NCBI GenBank assembly: GCA_033026295.1
Contig: CM065184.1
Coordinates: 14,945,501 to 15,009,500, forward strand
Direction: 5' to 3'
DNA length: 64,000 nt
Source of the DNA: Channa striata
Lineage: Eukaryota; Chordata; Actinopteri; Anabantiformes; Channidae
The notes under the pieces were generated by a model, which worked only from the letters and a program-made list of their open reading frames with translations, searched no databases and had not been told where the DNA came from. Shown here piece by piece: positions 37,701-48,510 of this stretch. The position numbers were made by a program, and so were the translations under genes. Every line of letters begins with the position of its first letter. Within the stretch, counting starts at the first letter, position 1.

Positions 37701-40700
37701 CGAGAGTGAAGATGTGGTGCAATGACCCAGCTCTAGCATGTGTTTCATTGTTAACCCCATGTCTCTTCCCTTACATCCATCCTGTAAGGCTATGATGAAC
37801 ACCTAAATGCTCTACCCACACTTTACTTATACTTTAAAAAATGGAGCACAAACTGCAAAACCTGTAAACACATGGTTTTGGAGCAGTGCGCCACCTTCTG
37901 GAGAGTTTTATTCAAACGCCATTACTTACCTTTCATACAGAGCTGCTGGTGGAGCATAGTGTTGTCTCGTCATGGTGCAGCCACATAACCACATAATGCT
38001 GGTACAATATGTGATCATTTGGAAGCGTCTTAAATATTCTGGCTTTATTGGATGCTGTGTTTTGGCTGCCTGAGTGGGAAGCTTTTAGATGAACTCAAGT
38101 GCGTATTTATTATTATTTATTTTTGCTGCTGTGTCTTATGTTTTAAGTGTGATTTTATTATTGCGAAAACATCTCTGCAGTTTCCCAATAACGATGATTT
38201 AACAAAGTGAGTGAAAAAAAACAAAATGCTTTGACTAACCACCATCATCTTACTTATTCATTGTTCTAACTTTTAATTTTAGTTTAGAGAAAGCATCTTA
38301 AGTTCAGTGTCATTAAAAAAATATATGCTGCTCAAAAATACATAACTACTAATTATATGTGTACATTTGTAAGATCAAAGCATGGCTGGCTGGGGAATAC
38401 CTCATAGACAAAGCATCTGATGTTCACAAGCTCTGCTGTTAACTTTAGGAATAAGAAATGTTGTAATGTGATGATGGTAATATTGACTAAACAATTATGT
38501 TTCCCTTCCATCACAATCGCAGTCTCCAGCAGCAGCAGATGGAGACGTCTGCCGCCAGAGTACGGCTCCACCTCAGAGGAAGAGTTTGGCTCGAACCGAA
38601 ACTCTCCAAAGCACGGAGGACGCTCAACTGTACGGTCTCATAACCTCATCCCTCATCGCAGCTCAAGGCTCGGCACCTCCACAAGTCCCGGTACTGCCAT
38701 GGCGACGGGTCCAGGTGGAGTTGGGATTAAACACCGCATGAAGGAGCAAGAGGAATACATCAGGGACTGGACGGCACACAGTGAGGAAATAGCCAGGTAT
38801 TGATCTAAAGAATTTAACGTTTTAATGTGATGTTGCAACCTACTGTTTAGTAACAGTCTTTAATGGCTTAACTGTAATCTTGATGTATATGTAATTATAG
38901 GTTATAGTTCATATGCTGCTGGTTGCATGTGGTTGCATAGCTGTCAATCCTGATTCCTAAAGAACCCTGTCTGATGGTTAACAGGTTATTCCCCTGTGTG
39001 CGCAGGATCAGCCAGGACCTGGCTAAGGACTTGGCCATCTTGGCTCGTGAGATCCACGATGTGGCTGGTGAGATCGACTCAGTCAGCTCATCTGGCACGG
39101 CGCCCAGCACCACCGTCAGCACCGCCGCCACCACCCCGGGATCAGCTATTGACACCCGGGAAGAGGTAGGCCCTGCACATGCCATGCAGCCGGATATACA
39201 GGAGAGCATGAGAAAGGTGCCTGTTTTTCTTCTTCTACCATTTTCCTACTGTGTGTTTCCTCTACACTTTTGCCATTGTATTTGTGTTGCAACAAAAAAT
39301 TACTTAACTCTTAGTAGCTTTCCAAACCATAAACATATTTACTTACACTTCCATCTGCTCCACATTCTTTCTGTTACTTGTTCATTCTTATTTTGTCCAT
39401 GAGAGGATTTACGTATTTCAGTACTGTAATACTGCAATCTGACATTTTCATGTTGAACAATTAAAACCTAATACAAGCTTAGCCTGGACAGAAATAATTC
39501 CATTGCATTTCACACATATCTTTGCCTAATTCTAATAAATAAAGCTGCATTAACACTGGAATGAAATTTATTCTTTCTTGTGTTTTCTGCCTTCATCATC
39601 TCTAAATCTTTGCCCAGTTGGTGGATCGAGTTTTTGATGAGAGCTTAAACTTCAGGAAGATCCCCCCTGTGATTTCAACCAATAAGGCACCAGAGATCAA
39701 CGGTAAGCCAGTGGAACTCCGTCCCCGTGCTCCTGACAGTCTGGAACCCCGAGCTCTGAGGAGACGCACATGGAACAGAGAGGAGGTTAGAGACAAATAT
39801 CTTGTACTGGGGACGCTTGCCCTCCCTTTCAGCTTGTTATATGTCTCACGTAATTATTTGACCTCTGTGTATTTAGGCGGTGTTGGACAGCTTGCTGCTC
39901 AACTCAGTTTCTCAGCTGTCCACCAAGATCAGACACTCTGTGGACAAAACAGCAGGAAAAATCAGGTTATTATCCTTTGTAATATTATTCCCAATGAATA
40001 TGTCATAGTGTGTTTTACCCACCGTATGGCAGAAAGATATTGTGAATGATTATGTTTGTTTTTTTCTCTTCAGGATTTTGTTTAAGGATAAGGAGAGGAA
40101 CTGGGATGAAATTGAGAATAAACTGCGATCAGAGAGTGACATACCTCTGCTGAAAACCTCCAACAAGGTACATTTGTCTGAACCATATTTGAGAATGGGA
40201 GCAGTTTAGTGACACTGGAGGCTAATCGTTTTTTGTTTGCAGGAGATTTCCTCAATTCTGCTTGAACTGAAGAGAGTTGAGAAGCAGCTTCAAGGTAAAG
40301 ATGTTTAAAAAAAAGCTTTACACTGTCAATTTATGTCTGTCCCTCTCACAAATGTAAGAGGATTGGACTGTATAAAACATTATATTTTGAAAGCCCTAGC
40401 TAATAATAAGGGACTCCTGAACCAATAATAAAAACTACAGAGGAGTGTGAGACTACATAAAGATGAGAGAGGGAATGAGATTCTCAAAGGGCAACCAGGT
40501 ACAGAAACATGTAAAACTAAAGGCAAGCATAAGCTGAAACACGTTTGAGGATGACAGGATGCCTGAAGTGAACGTCTATGGACAGCAGTAAATGTACTTA
40601 GATTAAATTGGGTTCAGCCTGTTTAGTGTGGACCTGGCCAGGACTATGACAGTGGTGTGAGTTTGCTGACACAGGGCTAACTGAGCATGAAAGGTGTGTG

Positions 40701-41485
40701 GTAGGTGAAATAAATACAGGCCCTATGAATGAGTTTGTAAACCCAAAACATAAATGAAAAGATAACTCCCAGTCAGAAGAAACTTGGCACAAGGGGAATT
40801 TTTATTACACTGGCATCAAGGACAAAACTGTGCATCCTCACTTTAATCCAAAAGAAGATCATTGCAGCATATTATGGCAGAACGTAGAGCAACAAAAGTC
40901 AGCCAAAAAGGAGCAGCTGGAAAGAATCATCTATGAAGAATGCCAAATGTGTGTAATACTGATATCATCCATATCTAGGAAGATTAAATCTGTCACCAAA
41001 ATAAAAGCAGATATCAGTGCTTTACAGACTTTTTGCACTTGGTTTTAAAAAACTGGCATTTAATAAGTTGCAGAGAATTTTAGATTTAAATTAAATGGCT
41101 TTTATGATATTGATCAAAGCCATGTATTGATTTATGTCCCGTTTCTGTTTCAGTGATTAATGTGATGGTAGATCCAGATGGGACTCTGGATGCTCTGGCC
41201 AGCCTCGGCCTGACCAGCCCCACAACACCTGTCAAGCCTCAAACTGCCAAACCAAGTTCCCCCTCTGCAGCCAGCCCTGGGTCTGTGCCCCCAGCCAAAG
41301 AATTGTTGCCTGAGATCCTTCCCGGGCCTGGAGGTTCAGCAGTCTCCTCCAGGGTTCAAGCCTGCTCTGCCAGCACAGAGGAGACTGTACGAAACCCCGG
41401 TGTGGGGGCGGGATTAACAGGAGTCGGAGGGCTACCCTTCAACCGCATGAGGCCAAATGGAGAGGAGGCCATCGCACAGAAATGA
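17471..41485 (+). CDS. cep170: Centrosomal protein of 170 kDa (Cep170)
   Basis: FHA-domain protein of the subdistal appendages of the mother centriole; it binds microtubules. Exons: 17471-17575, 19891-19980, 21605-21683, 21905-21963, 22057-22279, 23648-23785, 27371-27544, 27965-28270, 32467-32838, 33056-33345, 34992-35090, 35318-35435, 35612-37183, 38523-38796, 39006-39165, 39618-39785, 39877-39965, 40074-40167, 40243-40294, 41154-41485. Frame holds throughout: 1597 residues, close to human (about 1580). The FHA domain covers about residues 1-110, with G26-R27, S38, H43 and N64-G65. Conserved blocks follow: TPLYGQPSWWG, the paired EIPTK motifs, VADWLAHNDP, SDKGTYTIELEN, WVSQWASLAANHT, RQGSFTIEKPS, RPTRASLLRRARLGD, STSEEEFGSNRNSPKH and STAATTPGSAIDTREE. 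These favour CEP170 over CEP170B. The large 1572-nt exon holds the Ser-rich basic region. The donors at 39786 and 39966 (GTTAGA, GTTATT) and at 35091 (GTAGAA) are weak. Confidence 0.96.
18048..18092. repeat. Possible fragment of a fish interspersed repeat
   Basis: AAAGTTTGGACACACCTTGT followed by a T-rich 'ttttcctttattttcc' stretch resembles the common fish repeat start 'AAAGTTTGGACACACCTTCT...TTTCTTTATTTTC'. The match is short and from memory. Confidence 0.35.
18479..18506. repeat. CA microsatellite
   Basis: A near-perfect (CA)n run in cep170 intron 2. Confidence 0.9.
19692..19721. repeat. Poly-T tract, about 30 nt
   Basis: An uninterrupted run of T about 170 nt before a cep170 acceptor. 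It could be an old retroposon tail in reverse orientation or a simple expansion; I see no recognisable element next to it. Confidence 0.85.
21278..21368. repeat. Degenerate teleost interspersed repeat, copy 2
   Basis: Contains TTGTCATTTTCTGACATTTT, then 'tatagaattatcaataaactgag', then 'aaaataattggctcattaat'. This follows the order of blocks in a widespread fish repeat (TCATTTTCTGACATTTTATAGA ... GAGAAAATAATCG ... ATTAATCGA). It lies in cep170 intron 3 and its orientation is opposite to the copy at 4751-4850. Confidence 0.6.
21684..21904 (+). other. cep170: AT-AC U12-type intron in cep170
   Basis: The protein frame of the FHA domain (FGY-DTNLFTVV) can only be joined by an intron that starts AT and ends AC. 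The 5' end reads ATATCTTTTC, close to the U12 AT-AC consensus ATATCCTTT. The 3' end has TTCCTTAAC, matching the U12 branch-site consensus, about 11 nt before the terminal TCAC. No GT or AG choice gives the conserved protein. Length is 221 nt. Confidence 0.9.
24246..24450 (+). repeat. Degraded tRNA-like interspersed repeat
   Basis: Starts GGCTGTAGCTCAGCCGGTAA, an A-box-like sequence, and continues with AAGTGTCCTTGGGAAAGACA, TGGCAGCCGCTGCTATTGGT and TGTGTATGAATGGGTGAATG, ending near AAGCGCTGTAGA. The order matches a common percomorph repeat ('CAGCTGTGGCTCAGTTGGTAGAG...AAGTGTCCTTGGGCAAGACA...GAATGGGTGAATGA...AAGCGCTTTGAG', recalled). It lies in the cep170 intron before the exon at 27371. Confidence 0.65.
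25521..25552. repeat. Interrupted CA microsatellite
   Basis: (CA)n broken by two CT units, in a cep170 intron. Confidence 0.8.
28271..32466 (+). other. cep170: 4.2-kb cep170 intron
   Basis: Lies between the exon ending LKRLK and the exon starting SKHEDGTQ. It holds an interspersed repeat end (31363-31410), a strong unpaired donor (GTGAGT at about 29888) and a pyrimidine-rich stretch at 31620-31740 ending in a usable acceptor. Long open frames here (for example 29217-29717 minus) show no family similarity. Confidence 0.6.
31363..31410. repeat. Fragment of a teleost interspersed repeat
   Basis: Reads TTTACATTTAGTCATTTGTT, then AGATGCTTTTATCCAAAGTG, then ACTTACAG. This is a close match to the common fish repeat end 'TTACATTTAGTCATTTAGCAGACGCTTTTATCCAAAGCGACTTACA' (recalled). 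It is the reverse orientation of the fragment at 1267-1309. Confidence 0.75.
37400..37450 (+). other. cep170: Candidate 51-nt cassette exon of cep170
   Basis: Lies in the intron between the 1572-nt exon (ends 37183) and the exon at 38523. An acceptor (TCACTCAG) precedes it and a donor (GTACTG) follows. It is open in the frame set by the upstream exon and is symmetric, phase 1 at both ends, so inclusion would add 17 acidic residues (SSQPEPEGCEGEEELL core) without disturbing the frame. This is inference from splice signals and frame. Confidence 0.4.
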
Positions 41486-43960
41486 GCGAAACGTTTTCTT
41501 CAAATGAGGATTATGTGAATACGCATACATTTTGGATTAGAGCGCAGGTGGCGGATCGGTAAAAAAAAAAAAGAAAAAGAGGTGTAGAAACATTTGAACA
41601 TTTCACCGGTTTATTATGAGTCTAATATAAACATAATTTAGCAAATGTTTTACCATGTGGTCGGAAATCTCCAGATATCCTTTGGACTTCACAGGCTAAA
41701 TCTTTACTGATGAATCTCAGATGGAACAGAAACTGACCCATGAATGATTTGGATATTATGAGAATTTTCAGCTTACTTCAACTCTTCATGCTTTTACTGG
41801 ACAACATGACTTCCTAACAATTTGAATGCCAGCTGGCTGCTCTCAGTGGACAGATCTCCGTCATCTCCTTTCTTCCCTCAGTCTTCTCCTCTTGCCTTCT
41901 CCACGTGTCTGGACCCTGCCTACACTAAGGACATGCCTTAAATCCCATTCTTGATAGTAGCAGTGAGAGCCCCGTTTTCTAAAATACAAGAAAAACTTCT
42001 AAGACTGATACAGTACTTTAAGACGAACAGAATGCATTGTAAAATAACACTTGCAAAGGTTTTTTTATTTACACTATGATAAAACAACAAATTGCAATAA
42101 TTTATTAGCTCTCTTGTTTGGTGCAAAGAATATTTCTGCAGCCTTAAGTAACCACCCTGATAAACTACACAGTCAAACGACATGCTCTATGCCGAAAACA
42201 GATCACAAATTAAGCTGAATAGCAGGAGTTTTCATGTATTTTAACTGTCCGTCCAGTGAACTCTCTCTCAAACTTTCTGAGATGTGTTGTGCCTCCTAAT
42301 CTCCGTGCAAACCAATATTACCTTCACCCGTATTGTCTGACTCTTTCCTTCCCTTCCTTTCCCCCCCAGGTAGTTAGAGAAAGTTTGTCGCTTCAGTAGC
42401 ATGTACAGGACAGAGCTTTTTTTTTCCTGCAAGCTGATGTCTGTGTCTCTTACTAAAACTGAATGGTAGTTTTACACAAGTGTGACAGTCTTTGGGAAAC
42501 TAGTGATCTTTTTCAGTCAGAATTATCGCCTACCAAAGTTAACATGTTGTCATAACACTACAGCCAGCTTGAAATTAATGTGTTGCGGTAAAGCTGATAT
42601 TGCAGTTCATGTTGTATGATTTTGACGGAGCTCAACTTTCTTTCTCTGTAGTTCACCTTTTTTTCTTACAATGTCAAGATTCAAAAAATTAATCACATCA
42701 TTCTGGCCCATGTGACATATGAATTGTGAGAATTAATGCCCTTAGAGCTTTTTGCTACACTACATCCACTCAAGTGTCCTATGATTTCCAATTGGTTTTT
42801 TCTACTTATTCTAGTTACACATGATGTATTTTTTAAAAATGCAATTATGAGCAAATAACTTGCTTAAGCTTTAATTTAAAGCTAAATATTTTGTATTACT
42901 ATTATAGATATTATACTTTTAAATGCTTTGAGTCAGCTCACAAAAAAAAAAAAAATTTGTTATGTCAATAATCAGTGAGAGCTCAAGTAGAGACAAAACC
43001 CGAACATGGAAAATCTAGAATTGTTTTTTTTCCCAGTGTGTTGTTTAAAAGAACATAGGCAACTTGCAAGAAGGACTTATGTGGCTCCAAATATGATGAA
43101 CATCAGTGAGTAGAAATGATCTTTGAAAATTAGCTCCACGTTTACTTTAAAAAGTCTGTTTGTACTACAGCTTTATATCGGTGTACATACTGAAGGTGCA
43201 TTGTTCCACCAAGGGGGAGGGGGGTTCCAGCGCAGTGATGTTGTAGAACTGCAGACAGGTCAAATAGTTTTAGTTTTTTCTCATTGATTTTGCTGCTTTT
43301 CTATTTACTTTTATAGAATAACCATTTTCCAAGTCTTTGTTCAGCTTCTAGTCTGTGTTTTAGAGTAAGATGACTTCAAGGCAGTGAATTAGTACTTAGA
43401 TACTCTTGCAATAGTGAGTTTAGGTACCAGATTACATCATCATTTCCTTCTCGTACTGTACTGTACAATGTCTGTCAATGCCTCAAAGTGCCCATATTGA
43501 CCACATAAGGGCATTGATAAAAGAGAAAATACTTCGTTGTCTAAAACATTTCTCTTATTTTGCACATCAGATTGTAGTGTTCTTTCATACAGACATAGTG
43601 AAGAAGCAGTGAAGGTCACATGTCAGAGGTTTTGACAAAGAATGCTCGCTTTAAAATCAGAAGCGACTGCTTTGCTTCTCTGGAACTATCATGTCTGTAC
43701 AAATGAAGCCCCTTACTGTATTATTATCCCCCCATTTTATCAGAAATTTTAGGGACTGTGAATGCTAGGTACATGTTTGTTTTTTTAAATTCTACGTCTC
43801 ATCTGATCAGTGTTTTTGTCATGTTTTTCCTGTTTATTTTGTAAAGAAATCTGCCATTTTATTTATTTTTGTTTATTATTTTATGGATGTTTCACGTATT
43901 TTATATTTGTTCAATTATCTGCATTGTTTCTTACTGTTAATAAACAGAGCCATTCACTTG
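41486..43960 (+). other. cep170: 3'UTR of cep170
   Basis: About 2.5 kb of AT-rich sequence after the stop codon with no coding exon, ending just after an AATAAA signal. It contains a Pumilio-type element TGTACATA at 43182-43189 and an AU-rich stretch with ATTTA motifs at about 43856-43916, both suggestive of post-transcriptional control. Confidence 0.7.
43939..43944 (+). terminator. cep170: Poly(A) signal of cep170
   Basis: Canonical AATAAA at the end of a long 3'UTR. The next gene on the plus strand starts beyond 46 kb, so this is the best cep170 end. Confidence 0.7.
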
Positions 43961-44529
43961 TCTGAATTCATGTGACTGGGCACTGAACTTTTAAATCCAA
44001 ACTGTCACATAAAAGCTTATTTTGAACAGAAAGGGCATTTTATCCACACCGTGGGTGTGCTGTTATAGAATTTACCAGTATTTCCACAGAATTCAGCCTT
44101 CAAACTTAAAATCTGCACCTTTCACGTTAGCACTACTGACAGAATATGAACATGTATTTATTTTTCCTCAAACTAGAATACAACTTATGTTCGTGGCAGT
44201 TTACCCAAAGTATTTATCCTATATTCATTACTACATTTCTCTGTATCTCACCAAGTACACGTGTCTACTCTCCAGGTAAAAAAATGCAAATGACTCAGCT
44301 TCCCGTTTGTGTGTGCCTGAACCTAAACATTTGCATGCTCGACAGATGGAAATCTTTACACAAAGAAAAACGCCAATCGTGAACTGCGTGGAGTGTTAAT
44401 CCTATTACATTAATATAAATGTAGATGTCTGGGTGCATTACAGTGTAAGCTGAGTGCACTGGATCCAAAGCTAGTTTAGGTGTGGGTGGGGTAAAGAAGA
44501 CAAACATGTCTCTCTGTTGTGAAATGCAT

Positions 44530-44535
44530 TTTATT
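44530..44535 (-). terminator. hint1: Poly(A) signal of hint1
   Basis: AATAAA on the minus strand (TTTATT on plus), about 120 nt after the hint1 stop codon. Confidence 0.65.
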
Positions 44536-44654
44536 ACCACTGATGAATTTAGACAGTTTTTGTGCAGACTCTCATTTGACTTGACAAACTGTTTTAGGTG
44601 ATCAGACAACAGAAGTAGATACTTATGACAGAACGGTCTGTGCCAGGAAACAGA

Positions 44655-46095
44655 TTAGCCAGGGGGCCATCCCAACGTGCGTCCGCCGAGGATGTGGACA
44701 TGAATGTGGTAGACGGACTGGCCTCCATCTGGCCCATCATTGATGACAATCCTGTAGCCTTTGGACAGGCCTGCGTCTTGAGCACACTTCTTTGCAACAA
44801 TCAACAAGTGACCCAACAACTAAAAGACAAAATGATATTTATCAAGAGGAAATTAGGAATTAGGTTAATGGTAAAACGATATCATACAACTTCAGGATTA
44901 AAATGCAATTTTCAGATAGGGCACAGTCCACTTTTTAAACTGCAAAGGGTTCCATCTAGTGGTCAATGATAGGAACAAACCCAGACTGGAAGGTGATCCA
45001 GTCATACTTACTGCAGCATCACTTTCCTCCGCTTGTGACAGTTGAACAATTGGCTTTTTTGGGACAACAAGGATGTGAGTAGGAGCTTGGGGAGAAATAT
45101 CAGGGAAGGCTACACACTGAAAAACAACACAAAAAATTCAATTCATGACAATTTGAGGTCGATTAACAGAAAGTAAATACATGCAGGTCAATATGTTGAA
45201 CTGGGCAATGATATTTTACATCTGCATAGTTTTTAACAACAATTAGTAAAAGGTAAGAACAGAGACGAGCTCTACTACCATAAAGTAAACTTTAGACTAT
45301 GATGTCTTATAAAAACTCTGTACATCCAGAATATAGACAATATACTGCAGCTAATGCACATTTAATAAACATGAGTTGATCAAAAGGTGTAAAAGCTATA
45401 AAAGAAGTTATTGGGGCCATAATGCATAACATTAACCCGAGAGACTGAAGGTTCTGCATATTCTCTAGGGAGGAGGCCTAGATGAAAACAGAATGATGCA
45501 AGTTTTCCTGGCAAAATAATAAAAAAAAAACTACCGGACAACTTTTTGATTGAATTTAAAGTTGGTTATGTGCGTGCAGTAGGTGGATTACTGACAGTAA
45601 CCAACAGCAACAGGCGTGGCCAAAAAACCTTGTCATACTTTGTTGGCGAGCCAACTGTCTGCAGATGCCAAGTGGCAGCTAGTGTAACACGACCAATGTC
45701 TTACAACATGCAGAACAAGAACTAAAACCCATTTCCAGGAAATTAGCTTCAACAGCCTCTTGGTTGTGCGATCTGTGTTGTACAGTGTTGGTTTGGTTTG
45801 ATCCAGCTTCAGACGCACATGTAACACACTTGTCTGGAGAAATATTCCTTCACTGCAGCACTTGAACGTTACAGTAGCGATATCTGCGAAGCTAACGCGG
45901 AGCTAACATTAGTTGAAAGTCACAAGACAAGCTGCCACTGAGACTCTGCCTTATTGCATACACGTGTAAAAGCGTGAGTCATACCAGATCATCCTCGTAA
46001 ATAAATTTAGCAGGAATCTCTTTGCGTACGATCTTCCCAAATATCGTATCTCCGCCCGGGCGGGCAGCCTGCGCCTTTTCCGTTTCGTCCGCCAT
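44655..46095 (-). CDS. hint1: Histidine triad nucleotide-binding protein 1
   Basis: Purine nucleoside phosphoramidase of the HIT superfamily, a small cytosolic and nuclear homodimer. Exons (minus): 45985-46095, 45012-45116, 44655-44819; 37 + 35 + 54 codons give 126 residues, the same length as human HINT1. The N-terminal block ARPGGDTIFGKIVRKEIPAK and the region SPQAPTHILVVPKKPI are conserved. The catalytic HxHxH motif (YHIHVHILGG) places its histidines at 110, 112 and 114, the human numbering, and the protein ends in WPPG. Donors and acceptors are consensus (GTATGA, GTAAGT). The start ATG sits in a CpG-rich first exon facing lyrm7. It looks fully intact. Confidence 0.97.
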
Positions 46096-46245
46096 GTTGA
46101 CGCAGCGTATCCGTCCGTGTGCGCCGCTTTTGGCTCTAGACAACGGCAGTGAAGGCTGATTGGCAACGAGAAACGCGTCATTGCTAAGGTCTGCATTGAT
46201 TGGTCGCTTCGTCCTCTGCGCCGGAAGTGAGCAAAAGAAGTCAAC
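46096..46245. promoter_or_regulatory. hint1-lyrm7 bidirectional promoter
   Basis: Only 150 bp separate the two divergent start codons. Visible motifs are inverted CCAAT boxes (ATTGG at 46159-46163 and 46199-46203) and a consensus ETS site CCGGAAGTG at 46221-46229. There is no TATA box. ETS/NRF-2-type sites are typical of genes for mitochondrial proteins such as LYRM7. HINT1 and LYRM7 are also adjacent in human. Confidence 0.75.
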
Positions 46246-47666
46246 ATGGAGACGCGTTTGAAGGTGGGAATGATAAAATTATGTTAGAAAATGACCATTT
46301 CCCCCTTAGAAATTAATGTTTTTGTTTGACTTATATTGTTATAATGTAATCAGTTTGTTGACTACATTGTAAGCTCTTAAATTTAAATTAAGTCGCAAAA
46401 GACCCGATTTCTCATGTTCCCAAAGGTCGTCAATTAGCACATCGCATCAGTTCGCGTTTATACAGCTGCACAACTTTAAACTCAGCCGATGTGTTGTGTA
46501 CCTGCAGGTTCTCCGCGTGTTTAAAGCGCTGCACAGGACCAGGATGGCTGTTTTCAAAGATGACAACAAAGCCCTGACAGGTCTGTTATGTGCCTTGTTT
46601 GTTTTAATACCCAGCAGAAACAAACATTTCCCCATTAGAATTCTTTGGAGAATTGTATTTACAAACCAGCCTGTGCCAAATAGGAAAAAAATACATGCTC
46701 TTTAGTTATGAACTGTGTTTTCTTCCACAAGCTGCAAGATTAAAGATCAATGATGAGTTCCGGAAAAACAGAAATGAAACATCAGAAGAAAACATTAAAC
46801 AGGTACATTATGAATTTCTAACGTTCTTACTGGGTCATTTAAAACAGATTTGTCATGACTTGTTTATGTATGTTGTTAAATAATTTAGCAGTTTTACGTT
46901 GAAATAAGCATGTGAATATCCCACAATACTCTGTCATCACTGAGCTAGAATCATCAGAATATCTCTCCAGTGCACAGGCCTGGGAGTTAAAAGAACCCTA
47001 TGCCAGACATTTCTTGTTTAAAAAGTCCAAATCAATCAAAACTAGCAAAGATATGATTATTCTAATAATTCTAATAGTTTTCTTCTTATTTAGCAAAACA
47101 TAGCATACTGCAGGAAACTTAACAAACTGATTCATCCCATTTTCAATATCACCAAATACATAAAGTTTTTATGTATTTGGCACATTTTTAACCAGCAACT
47201 ACAACTTATTTTTAATAGTCAAGCTGCTAAATGTCAGTAAAGAAATGAATCAGCCGGAGTAGTTTGAAGGGATACATTGTACTTTTGCCACCAGAGGCCC
47301 CCTCTCATAATTTTTGCATGTCTCTAGTATAATAAAAATCGTTATCCTTTTGCTTTTACAGATGATCAAAATGGGCTCAGATGTGGAAACTGTTCTTCGA
47401 GAGTCTGTTGTACAAATGGAGCATAAAGAAGAAAACATTCTGTGTATGCTTTCTTTTTTCTGTCTTGTCCTAAAATTGTGCTGCCATGCCAGAAAGTAAC
47501 TTATATGCAAATATACAGCTTACCTTATTGCTGTTTAAATATTTTTCCTAATGACTTGTACTTGCTAAGTTGTTCTTCTTTCACTTTCACAGTGCTTCGA
47601 CCCAGAGAGAATCTTCTTCTAGAAAACGTACCGTATTGCGACCAGCCAAGGAAAAATTCACGATAG
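46246..47666 (+). CDS. lyrm7: LYR motif-containing protein 7
   Basis: Mitochondrial matrix LYR-family chaperone (Mzm1-like) that stabilises the Rieske iron-sulfur protein before it joins respiratory complex III. Exons: 46246-46263, 46508-46580, 46732-46802, 47362-47443, 47593-47666; in frame, 105 residues (human 104). The first exon codes only six residues. The LYR-type helix is VLRVFKALHRTRMAVF (residues 7-22), followed by ARLKINDEFRKNRNETS and MIKMGSDVETVLRESVVQ, ending with LRPRENLLLENVPYCDQP, a signature of LYRM7. The fourth donor (GTATGC at 47444) is chosen because it alone continues into LLRPREN. I see no canonical AATAAA soon after the stop. Confidence 0.95.
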
Positions 47667-48426
47667 ACTGTATGATGAGACATTTGTCTTCCTAAAAGGT
47701 CCATTACCATCCATGTACAATTCAATGGAATTATCCAAAACCACATTTTACATTCTTCAGAACTTTTCTGCGAAAAACCACACAAAGCAGTGCTTGTTTT
47801 TAATTCACCAATCATCTCAGATTTACTGCTTCAAGAAACCTGTACTGTAAATAGGATGCCATAACACTTCATCATATGTAATTTAAATGTTTTCATATAT
47901 GTTGGAGATTTTCTGCCTATTGTTTTAGTAACTTAAGATTCTAAACCAAATTCATTGCTGCTACTGGAAAATGTCTCATATTGTGCTTGAGGTTTTGCCC
48001 ATGTTTCATTTCTTGTTCCAACCACTAAAGATGATCTAACACAATGCTAGTAAATGGTTGAGAAAAAGCTTGGAGATCCCCTCTTCATCTGTCACTCAAA
48101 GAAATAGAAAGTATAGAAATGGCTTTGTTGCGTAAGCAATTTCCAAGCAAAAAGTATGAAAGACAGGAACACATTTTTACAATAGAAAAGGGATGTAAAA
48201 TGTTGGATTGGGGACATTTTCAAGTAGAATTCAAAGTTTATAGCTGTATAAAAAACTGCAAAAAAGTCGAGGTTTCTAGAATATAAGAATATAGAATATG
48301 TAGTCAGAATGTAAAACCGGAAGATGGCAGCAAGTCAACAGATGGGAAGGCGGCTGCCAGAAATCCCACAGGAGAAGAAGAAGAACGTACTAAATGGAGG
48401 TAATGATGACATCATCAAAATGCGCC
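47667..48426 (+). other. lyrm7 3' region and dync2li1 upstream
   Basis: AT-rich lyrm7 3'UTR or intergenic sequence to about 48300, with no gene seen. From about 48310 it becomes promoter-like: ETS core ACCGGAAG at 48316-48323, a GA-rich stretch, and an imperfect palindrome ATGATGACATCAT at 48403-48415. Confidence 0.55.
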
Positions 48427-48440
48427 GTTGCTCTGGTAAC
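48427..48440 (+). promoter_or_regulatory. dync2li1: RFX X-box-like site upstream of dync2li1
   Basis: GTTGCTCTGGTAAC matches the imperfect-palindrome X-box (ideal GTTGCCATGGTAAC) at 12 of 14 positions with both half-site ends intact. It lies 71 bp upstream of the dync2li1 start codon, where X-boxes of ciliary genes usually sit. RFX factors driving dynein-2/IFT genes is established; use of this particular site is inference. Confidence 0.7.
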
Positions 48441-48510
48441 GTCTATGTTTTTGGGTTAAGCTAGTCGCTATTCTGTCAACTTTTTTAGCTGTTTTTGTAA
48501 AATAGGTTTG

